A model generated the notes under the pieces. The model did no database searches. It saw only the letters and a program-made list of their open reading frames with translations, and was not told the DNA's origin. Below are positions 1 through 5,262 of a stretch of 6,769 nucleotides of DNA, piece by piece. The position numbers and the translations under genes were made by a program. This stretch comes from a bacterium (lineage in GTDB: Bacteria; Vulcanimicrobiota; Vulcanimicrobiia; Vulcanimicrobiales; SCRA01), in NCBI GenBank assembly GCA_028869325.1, contig JAGWST010000291.1, positions 1 to 6,769 of the forward strand, in the 5' to 3' direction. Every line of letters begins with the position of its first letter. Within the stretch, counting starts at the first letter, position 1.

Positions 1-1
1 G

Positions 2-391
2 TGTACGAATGGACACCGGACCCTCTTCGTCACCGCAGCCGGTCTGCTCAACGAGTTACTCGATGCCAAACGCGATGGTGGTTTGGCTCGCAAGCTACGC
101 AGCATCGATCGTTTCGATCTGCTCCTGATCGATGAACTGGGATACATCCCGTTCGAACGTGAGGCAACTGACCTTCTCGTCCAAGTCATCTCGCAACGCT
201 ATGAACGCAAGAGCCTCGCGATTACGACGAACCTCGCCTTCGAGCAATGGACGCAAGTCTTCCCCGATGCCATGACGGCCTCGGCGGTCATCGATCGGCT
301 CATTCACCATGGCTCGGTCTTCGAGTTCACCGGCACCAGTCACCGCTTACGCAACCGCGGGGGGAAGCCGACCAAAGGCGGCCGAACCTAA
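2..391 (+). CDS. istB: IS21-family transposition helper IstB, C-terminal half (5' end off window)
   Basis: This is the C-terminal 129 residues of an IstB-type AAA+ ATPase, which helps the IstA transposase of IS21-family elements choose and act on target DNA. The reading frame is already open at the left edge, so no start codon is visible. A TTG at position 83 is internal and should not be taken as the start. Visible residues 39-45 (DLLLIDE) are the Walker B motif, followed by LGYIP. The SLAITTN stretch around residue 77 fits sensor 1. The SAVIDRLIHHG segment near residue 105, followed by SHRLR, is typical of the IstB C-terminus. The Walker A region and istA should lie to the left, outside the window. 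IstB proteins are usually about 250 residues, so roughly half is missing because of the window edge, not through visible damage. The stop is TAA. Whether the element is active cannot be judged here. Confidence 0.93.
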   Translation, partial: CTNGHRTLFVTAAGLLNELLDAKRDGGLARKLRSIDRFDLLLIDELGYIPFEREATDLLVQVISQRYERKSLAITTNLAFEQWTQVFPDAMTASAVIDRLIHHGSVFEFTGTSHRLRNRGGKPTKGGRT

Positions 392-400
392 CCCGCCTCA

Positions 401-444
401 AGGGTTCAATTTTCGCGAGCGAAGGGTTCATTGTTTCGCGAGCG
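401..444 (+). repeat. Two imperfect direct repeats, probable IS21 terminal repeats
   Basis: The first copy (401-421) and second copy (423-444) both start AGGGTTCA and both end TTTCGCGAGCG or a close variant. The spacer is one base, and the copies differ by one inserted base and one or two substitutions. They begin 10 bases after the istB stop codon. IS21-family ends commonly carry several short repeats of this kind, which serve as transposase binding sites. The position and layout fit that role, but binding is inferred. Confidence 0.65.
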
Positions 445-763
445 TTACCAGACGTTTCCCAAGCTCGCAGCGATGCTCGACGAGGCCGAGAGCGACGTGC
501 TGGCGTTCATGCAGTTTCCCAAGGCGCATCGCAAACAGATCGCCTCGACCAATCCACTGGAGCGAGTGAACGCCAAGATCAAGCGCCGCACCGATGTGGT
601 AGGCATCTTCCCGAACGAAGCCGCCATCGTGCGGCTGGTCGGGGTGCTGCTGTTGGAGCAGAACGACGAGTGGCAACTCCAACGCCGCTACATGCAACTC
701 GAAGGACTCAAAGAGATCAGCGATAATCAGGTGCATCGGCTCTCAGTCGTGATTACCGGCTGA
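431..763 (+). pseudogene. IS256-family (mutator-type) transposase, C-terminal fragment
   Basis: The frame encodes about 110 residues that match the C-terminal third of IS256-family transposases, which are normally about 390-410 residues long. Recognisable features are FPKLAAMLDEAESDVLAFM, the STNPLERVN-type segment (here ASTNPLERVNAKIKRRT, residues 39-53, with a conserved Glu), VVGIFPNEAAIVRLVG and LLLEQNDEW. The N-terminal DNA-binding part and the catalytic aspartates are absent. A TTG at 431 opens the frame, but its first residues come from the IS21-like tail, so it is not a genuine start; real IS256 sequence begins at about 438-450. The stop is TGA. The fragment cannot encode an active transposase alone. 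The missing 5' part probably lies beyond the left edge, split off by the IS21 insertion, although a plain deletion is also possible. Confidence 0.9.
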
Positions 764-817
764 CGGCGAACCCCGCCAAGAGCCACGGTTCATACGCCAC
801 GCCCTGGGACACGATCC
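445..817 (+). mobile_element. Remnant of an IS256-family element, right-hand part
   Basis: This block joins the transposase fragment to the sequence after its stop codon. At 793-817 there is a stretch (TACGCCACGCCCTGGGACACG and four further bases) that resembles, from memory, the right inverted repeats of IS256-family elements, which often contain a TACACCAC...GGGACA pattern shortly after the stop. The matching left inverted repeat is not in the window, so the boundary at about 817 is tentative. The left boundary is the junction with the IS21-like element. Confidence 0.5.
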
Positions 818-846
818 GTGGCATGCACAGAGCATAGAACGCTCGT

Positions 847-869
847 GCGAAGCCGGCGCGAAGGCTCGC
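847..869 (-). terminator. Bulged hairpin just after the UbiD stop codon; weak terminator or palindromic repeat
   Basis: GCGA-A-GCC at 847-854 can pair with GGCTCGC at 863-869, giving a 7-bp stem with one bulged A and an 8-base loop. On the operon strand it starts 2 bases past the UbiD stop codon, where a terminator would be expected. No run of T follows the stem, so it is a poor intrinsic terminator. It could equally be a dispersed palindromic (REP-like) sequence or protect the 3' end of the transcript. The rest of 764-871 holds no gene, only the possible IS256 end described separately. Confidence 0.3.
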
Positions 870-871
870 CC

Positions 872-2200
872 CTACGGTCTCCGCGGCGTGCGCACTCGCT
901 CGTAGCGCGAACGATCACCGCCCACGGGGATCGTCGCGTCGATACCCCACTTGCCCGTGACGCCGTCCGAAGCGGCCGAGGGATCGAGCTGCGATCCAAG
1001 CGCGCCCTCGACGATGACGATATCGCGCTGGGGCTGAACGCGGTTGGAGATGGCCCACTCCACGTCGCTCGCGTCGTTGACGTCGATATCCTCATCGACG
1101 ACCACCACGCGCTTGATCTCGTTCGCGCCGGAGAACGCCGCCAAGAGCACGTTCTTGGCCTCACCTGCGATGCGCGGCGCCATCTGGACCACGGCATGGT
1201 AGCGGCAGCCGCCGCCGAATGTCAGCACCACATCGCGTACGTTGGGCGAGACGTGCCGGACGGCACGGAACGTGGCGGCCTCTCGCGGAATCGCACCCAG
1301 CAGCAGATGCTCGCGGCTGGCCGGGAGGATCGTCTGAAAGTAGGGATCGTGGCGGTGGTAGTGCGCGTCGATCTCGACCACAGGCTTCTCGCCACGCGGC
1401 CCATAAGTGCGCGGGAACTCGCCAAATGGCCCCTCCGGCCCACGAACGTTCGCCAACACCCGCCCCTCGAAGAGCTGCTCGGCCGGTGCCGGCACCGCAA
1501 TGTCGTAGCGCGGACTGCGCACCATCGGGACGGCCTCGCCCAGAAGCGCCCCGGCAATCGTCGCCTCGTCGATGCCAAACGCGGTGATCGCCTGCGACGC
1601 CAAGAGATAGCCTGGCGGCAAGCCAACGACGAACGCAACCGGGAGATCCTGTCCCCTGGCTTCATATTGCGCGAAGATGTGCCCCAGGTGCCGAGGCAGG
1701 ATCAGCGCGCCGGCACGGCGCTCATCGTTGATCTGCAGGCGATGGATCGACCAATTCTGGGTGCCCGTCGAGGGGTCGCGAACGATTGCGATGGATGCGG
1801 TGATGTATCGCCCGCTGTCGCGCGCGTGATGCCACGGCGCCGGAAGGCGATCCAGGCGGACCTCCGGCTCTTCGACTTCCAGAACCGGCGCCTCCGCCGC
1901 GCCGACCTCGCGCGGCGCGACCGGCTCGCTCAGCGCGCGCAGATAGGTTGAGAGCAAGTCTTCGGCCTCAACGCCGAGCGCCTGGGCCACCTGCGCGCGC
2001 GAGTGTAGCGTGCCGCCCACGAGGACCGACGATTGGCGCTCGTCCACGTCCTCGAAGACGACCGCCGCGCTGCCGTCGTGCTCTTCCAAGAGTCGCGGCA
2101 CGTCGTACCGTAGGTCCAGCGGGCCGCGCAGCCGTCTCAAGCTGCCGTGGTGCTCGAGATATCCAAGCCAGCTACGCAGGTCCCGAAAGGGCCCGTTCAT
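872..2200 (-). CDS. UbiD-family decarboxylase (prenylated-FMN dependent)
   Basis: The 442-residue product belongs to the UbiD family, which reversibly decarboxylates aromatic or alpha,beta-unsaturated acids using prenylated FMN made by UbiX. The signature residues are in place by comparison with the fungal enzyme Fdc1. NWSIHR (149-154) gives the metal-binding Asn and catalytic Arg154. His171 or His174 and Glu212 (GIDEATIAG) fit the other metal ligands. EGPFGE (256-261) gives the catalytic pair Glu256 and Glu261. VVVVDEDIDV (365-374) and KWGIDAT (417-423) are also family hallmarks. The frame stays open upstream into the ALDH gene, but homology begins at MNGPFRDLRSW, whose ATG overlaps the ALDH stop as ATGA. 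No good ribosome site precedes it, so translation is probably coupled. The C-terminus is short: little follows KWGIDAT, and it ends in RTPRRP at a palindrome. The substrate is unknown; vanillate-, 4-hydroxybenzoate- or furandicarboxylate-type acids are possible. No ubiX is visible. Confidence 0.93.
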   Translation of the reverse strand: MNGPFRDLRSWLGYLEHHGSLRRLRGPLDLRYDVPRLLEEHDGSAAVVFEDVDERQSSVLVGGTLHSRAQVAQALGVEAEDLLSTYLRALSEPVAPREVGAAEAPVLEVEEPEVRLDRLPAPWHHARDSGRYITASIAIVRDPSTGTQNWSIHRLQINDERRAGALILPRHLGHIFAQYEARGQDLPVAFVVGLPPGYLLASQAITAFGIDEATIAGALLGEAVPMVRSPRYDIAVPAPAEQLFEGRVLANVRGPEGPFGEFPRTYGPRGEKPVVEIDAHYHRHDPYFQTILPASREHLLLGAIPREAATFRAVRHVSPNVRDVVLTFGGGCRYHAVVQMAPRIAGEAKNVLLAAFSGANEIKRVVVVDEDIDVNDASDVEWAISNRVQPQRDIVIVEGALGSQLDPSAASDGVTGKWGIDATIPVGGDRSRYERVRTPRRP

Positions 2201-3636
2201 GCACTCAGGTCCGCGATATCCGTGCAAATATGCTTGAACTCGGTGTACTCGTACAGCCCCAGCCGCCCGCGGCTGCGCCCCAAGCCGCTGGCCTTCATTC
2301 CACCGGACTCGGCTTCGGCAAACGTGCGCAAGTACGTGTTGACCCACACCGTTCCGGCCCTGATCTCGCGCGCGAGGCGCTGCGCCCGCGCGACATCGCG
2401 CGTCCAGACTCCGGCCACCAGGCCATAGGACGTGCCGTTGGCGAGCTGCACGGCCTCTTCTTCCGAGTCGAAGCACTCGAGCGCGATCACCGGTCCGAAG
2501 ATCTCGTGCTGCACCACGCTCGACGAGAGCGAGACGCCCTCGATGATCGTGGGTGCATAGAAGTGCCCTTTCGCGAGCACACCGTCCCGCAGGCGTTTGC
2601 CGCCGCACAGTACCCTCGCGCCGCTCTCACGCGCCGCGTCTACGGCGCCTTCGATCTGCTCCGCCTGCTGCTCGGAGATCACCGGACCCATCGTGGAGGC
2701 GGGATCCAATCCCGGCCCTACCGTTACGCACCGGGCGCCTTCCAGCAAGCGTTGACGCACCATATCATAGCAGTCACGATGCGCCAGAATGCGCGTGGCG
2801 GCCATGCAGTTCTGGCCGGCGGTACCGAACATCGCACGCAACAAGAGCGGAATCGCCTTCTCGAACGGCGCGTCAGGAAAGAGCACGTTGGGCGATTTTC
2901 CACCCAGCTCCAGCAGCACTCTCTTGATGCCGCCGGCGGCAAGCTCCATCACGCGCCGCCCCGTCGAGGAGTCGCCGGTGAAGCTGATGCCGTCGACGCC
3001 TGCATGGGCCACGAGCGCCTCGCCCACGATCCGCCCCGGCCCCAGCACCAGGTTGAGCACGCCGGCGGGAAGCTCGTCGTCGGCGGCGAGGCGAACGACC
3101 TCCGCGACGGCCAGCGGCGTGAAGCTCGCCGGCTTGACTACGATCGTGTTGCCCGCGGCCAGTGCGGGGCCTAGCTCACGGGCCATGAGCAACAGTGGCC
3201 AGTTCCATGGGACGATAAGCGCGACGACCCCCAGCGGCTCGGGTATCACCTCACCGTAGACAGCGGGCGCCAGCGTCAAGCTGCGTCCCTCCATCATGCG
3301 CGCCTGTCCCCCGGCGAAGCGCAAGGCATCGGCGGTCGCCCGCACCTCCACACGCGATTCAGCGAGCGTCTTGCCGTTCTCGCGCGTCAACAGCTCCGCG
3401 ATCCGGTCGGCGTGCGTCGAGACCCGATCCGCCCAGCGTAACAAGACCCGGCTGCGCCGTTGCGCGTCTTCCGTCCATTCCGGCCGCGCCGCGGCACGCG
3501 CCGCCTCGACCGCGAGGTCCACCTCGCGCGTGGAGCCGCCCACCACGCGGTCGACGACCTCTCCCGTGGCGGGGTCATGCACGGCAAACTCCGCGCCGGA
3601 GCCAACCCAGTCACCGTGAATATAATGCTGAAGCAT
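2197..3636 (-). CDS. NAD(P)+-dependent aldehyde dehydrogenase
   Basis: This 479-residue protein is a complete member of the ALDH superfamily, which oxidises aldehydes to carboxylic acids in the cytoplasm. Motifs in order are PWNWP (143-147, oxyanion Asn145), KPAS (168-171), FTGDSSTG (219-226), LELGGKSPN with general base Glu243, GQNCMA with catalytic Cys277, and EIFGPV with Glu378. The usual acidic residue in the KxxE cofactor motif is replaced by Ser171. In GabD-like enzymes this is linked to NADP+ use, so NADP+ is a reasonable guess. The start is supported by an AAGGAG 11 bases upstream and by the normal family length. The gene starts 22 bp after the SDR stop and overlaps the UbiD start by 4 bp, suggesting that its acid product may be the UbiD substrate. 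An aryl aldehyde such as vanillin or 4-hydroxybenzaldehyde is possible, but the sequence does not show the specificity. Confidence 0.95.
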   Translation of the reverse strand: MLQHYIHGDWVGSGAEFAVHDPATGEVVDRVVGGSTREVDLAVEAARAAARPEWTEDAQRRSRVLLRWADRVSTHADRIAELLTRENGKTLAESRVEVRATADALRFAGGQARMMEGRSLTLAPAVYGEVIPEPLGVVALIVPWNWPLLLMARELGPALAAGNTIVVKPASFTPLAVAEVVRLAADDELPAGVLNLVLGPGRIVGEALVAHAGVDGISFTGDSSTGRRVMELAAGGIKRVLLELGGKSPNVLFPDAPFEKAIPLLLRAMFGTAGQNCMAATRILAHRDCYDMVRQRLLEGARCVTVGPGLDPASTMGPVISEQQAEQIEGAVDAARESGARVLCGGKRLRDGVLAKGHFYAPTIIEGVSLSSSVVQHEIFGPVIALECFDSEEEAVQLANGTSYGLVAGVWTRDVARAQRLAREIRAGTVWVNTYLRTFAEAESGGMKASGLGRSRGRLGLYEYTEFKHICTDIADLSA

Positions 3637-3647
3637 GCCGTGTACTA

Positions 3648-3653
3648 CTCCTT
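3648..3653 (-). promoter_or_regulatory. Ribosome binding site of the aldehyde dehydrogenase gene
   Basis: AAGGAG on the minus strand lies 11 bases before the ATG at 3636, inside the 22-bp gap after the SDR stop codon. It fixes the ALDH start and shows that this gene can be translated independently of its upstream neighbour. Confidence 0.7.
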
Positions 3654-3658
3654 GCGCG

Positions 3659-4429
3659 CTAGCGGAAGACCGCGCCGCCGTCGACGATCAGCGTCTGGCC
3701 CGTGATGAAGTCGCTCTCCGGTGAGGAGAGGAAGAGCACAGCCCCAACCAGATCATCCGGCCGCATCTCGCGCTGGAGCGCGCGCGACTTGGAGGCCAGC
3801 CCGACGTAAGCCGGATCGTTGAGCTGGAGCGACGATTCGTTGGCCACCAAGCCCGGCGCCACGGCGTTGACGGTGATGCCGCTGCCGCCCAGCTCGCGCG
3901 CCAGCGCCCGCGTCAGTCCGCCGACCGCGGCCTTCGATGCCACGTAGTGCGCGAACCCCGCCGCGCCCATGTGATCGACCACCGAGGCGATGTTGACAAT
4001 CTTTCCGTAGCGCTGAACGCGCATCAAGGGCGCAACCGCCTTCGCGCAGAGCCAGACGCCCCGAACGTTGACCGCCATCACGCGGTCCCACTCCTCGATG
4101 CCGATCTCGTCGAAGGGCTTCTTCCTCCCCAGCCCCTGATAGATCGCGGCGTTGTTGATCAGGATGTCGACCGGCCCATTGAGCCGCGCGGCGGTTTCGA
4201 CCATGCGCGCCACATCGTCCTCACGGGTGACGTCGGTCTGCACGAACGCCGCCTTCGCGCTGCCCGCGCCTTGCGCGCTGCACAGCTCGGCTGCGAGCGC
4301 CTCGCCTTCCTTGCGCAAGACGTCGGCAATCAGCACGCAGGCGCCGGCCGCGTGGCAGGCTCGGGCATACCTGGCACCGATGCCCGCGGCGCCCCCCGTG
4401 ACGATCGCCGTCTTTCCCGTCAATGCCAT
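3659..4429 (-). CDS. Short-chain dehydrogenase/reductase, NAD-type (classical SDR)
   Basis: This 256-residue protein is a classical SDR with a Rossmann fold, oxidising a hydroxyl group or reducing a carbonyl. It has the TGGAAGIG cofactor loop (11-18), Asp36 at the end of strand 2, Asp66, NNAA (92-95), structural Asn121, and the catalytic Ser149, Tyr162 and Lys166 (YVASK). VNAVAPG (187-193) and ITGQTLIVDGG near the end are also typical. Asp36 favours NAD(H) over NADP(H). The frame stays open upstream to 4957, but homology and normal SDR length begin at MALTGKT, whose ATG follows the hydratase stop by 2 bp and has GGTGAGG 8 bases upstream. Next to a ligase and hydratase it could be a 3-hydroxyacyl-CoA dehydrogenase. 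An aryl-alcohol or diol dehydrogenase is the alternative, because SDR substrates cannot be read from sequence. Confidence 0.94.
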   Translation of the reverse strand: MALTGKTAIVTGGAAGIGARYARACHAAGACVLIADVLRKEGEALAAELCSAQGAGSAKAAFVQTDVTREDDVARMVETAARLNGPVDILINNAAIYQGLGRKKPFDEIGIEEWDRVMAVNVRGVWLCAKAVAPLMRVQRYGKIVNIASVVDHMGAAGFAHYVASKAAVGGLTRALARELGGSGITVNAVAPGLVANESSLQLNDPAYVGLASKSRALQREMRPDDLVGAVLFLSSPESDFITGQTLIVDGGAVFR

Positions 4430-4431
4430 CG

Positions 4432-5262
4432 CTACGGCCTCACCGTTTGGCCATCGCCGGAGAGGCTGGGAAAGCGGGGCGGCCGCTTCTCGGCGAACGC
4501 ATGCACGCCTTCGATGAAATCGGGCGTCGAGCGCAAGCGCCCATAGGCCTCGCCCTCCAAGCCGATGGCCACGTGCAGCGGCGCCTCGTACGCTGCGTTC
4601 AAGACGCGCTTTGCCGTCTGCAGCGCAAGCGGTGGAAGGGCGCAGAGCTCCTCCGCAAGCGCGTCCACGCTGCGCCGGAGCTCCCCGTTCGGCACGACCG
4701 TGGTCAGCAGCCCCCAGGCCAGTGCCTCCTGCGCGGGGACCCGGCGCCCGCGCATGACCATGTCCTTGGCGCGCCCTAAGCCGGCGATGCGTGCCACGCG
4801 CTGGCTGCCGCCGCTTCCCGGAATCATGCCCAGTTTGATCTCGGGAAGCGCGAGCAACGTGTTCTCGCCGGCCACTCGGAAATCGCACGCCAGCGCGAGC
4901 TCCAGCCCCACGCCGAAGGCAAATCCCTTGAGCTCGGCGATCACCGGCTTCGGACAACGCTCCGGCGCGCCGACGTTCCAGGCCAGCTCGGAGAGCGCAT
5001 CCGGCGTGTTCTCGAGGAATTGCGCGATATTTCCGCCGGCACTGAACGCGCGCTCACCGGCGCCGCGAAGAACGATCACGCGAATGCGCTCGTCCTCGCC
5101 AAACTCGTCGAAGAGACGGCGGAGCACAGCGCGCGCGGGGAAGGGCACCGTATTATGGTGCTCCGGATCGTCCAAGACGATCGTCGCGCGGTGCCGCTCC
5201 AACTCGAGCTCGACACTGAGCGCGTGTTGGCGCAAGAGATCGTGGTCGTGGTAGACGGTCAT
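4432..5262 (-). CDS. Enoyl-CoA hydratase/isomerase (crotonase) family protein
   Basis: This 276-residue protein is a full-length crotonase-fold enzyme acting on acyl-CoA thioesters. FSAGGNI (73-79) is the first oxyanion-hole segment. GFAFGVGLELALACDF (113-128) holds Glu121, and LPEIKLGMIPGSGG (139-152) holds Glu141. These two, 20 residues apart, match Glu144 and Glu164 of classic enoyl-CoA hydratase, so water addition to a 2-enoyl-CoA is the best guess. The C-terminal AEKRPPRF is also typical. Position 118, usually Gly, is Val. The Ser and Tyr pattern of feruloyl-CoA hydratase-lyase and the Asp of 4-chlorobenzoyl-CoA dehalogenase are not seen at the expected places. The ATG overlaps the ligase stop as ATGA and has AGGAG 8 bases upstream. 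With the ligase it probably forms the activation and hydration step; isomerase or retro-aldol activity cannot be excluded. Confidence 0.93.
   Translation of the reverse strand: MTVYHDHDLLRQHALSVELELERHRATIVLDDPEHHNTVPFPARAVLRRLFDEFGEDERIRVIVLRGAGERAFSAGGNIAQFLENTPDALSELAWNVGAPERCPKPVIAELKGFAFGVGLELALACDFRVAGENTLLALPEIKLGMIPGSGGSQRVARIAGLGRAKDMVMRGRRVPAQEALAWGLLTTVVPNGELRRSVDALAEELCALPPLALQTAKRVLNAAYEAPLHVAIGLEGEAYGRLRSTPDFIEGVHAFAEKRPPRFPSLSGDGQTVRP
4438..4444 (-). promoter_or_regulatory. Ribosome binding site of the SDR gene, inside the hydratase coding end
   Basis: GGTGAGG on the minus strand lies 8 bases before the ATG at 4429 and within the last codons of the hydratase gene. It supports the 256-residue SDR start over the longer open frame and implies tight co-translation of the two genes. 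Confidence 0.55.

Larger units (their letters stand above)
1..450 (+). mobile_element. Right-hand part of an IS21-family insertion sequence
   Basis: The block holds the 3' half of istB and a short tail with two direct repeats. The outer boundary is not sharp. It should fall between about 438 and 450, where recognisable IS256 transposase sequence begins. A CA dinucleotide at 449-450 would suit the usual CA end of IS21-family elements, but this choice is an inference. The left end, istA and the target-site duplication are outside the window. Placing the end exactly needs a comparison with the empty IS256 sequence. Confidence 0.7.

Noticed and set aside
247..726. Plus-strand 159-codon frame bridging istB and the IS256 fragment
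   Set aside because: It crosses two unrelated genes out of frame and has no family features. The istB and transposase frames explain the same DNA.
783..821. Six-base inverted repeat CCACGG...CCGTGG as a terminator
   Set aside because: The arms are short with a 27-base loop and no T-run, so chance is the better explanation.
818..1951. Long plus-strand open frame of 377 codons
   Set aside because: It lies wholly opposite the UbiD gene, is rich in Arg and low-complexity runs, and has no recognisable domain. In GC-rich DNA antisense frames stay open by chance.
2201..2608. N-terminal extension of the UbiD frame by 136 codons
   Set aside because: The extension is the ALDH coding sequence read in another frame and shows no homology. 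UbiD similarity begins at the ATG at 2200.
1948..3174. Plus-strand open frame of 408 codons
   Set aside because: It is antisense to the ALDH gene and the start of UbiD, and its Arg/Ala/Pro-rich composition has no family features. It is treated as a shadow frame.
4430..4957. N-terminal extension of the SDR frame by 176 codons
   Set aside because: It overlaps the hydratase gene in another frame, is Arg/Gly-rich nonsense, and would make the SDR far too long. The ATG at 4429 has a ribosome site and starts the Rossmann fold correctly.
4432..5262. Hydratase as a 4-chlorobenzoyl-CoA dehalogenase, given the ligase's resemblance to 4-chlorobenzoate-CoA ligase
   Set aside because: The dehalogenase has a catalytic Asp and lacks the hydratase glutamates. 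This protein has Glu121 and Glu141, and no thioesterase of the dehalogenation operon is visible.
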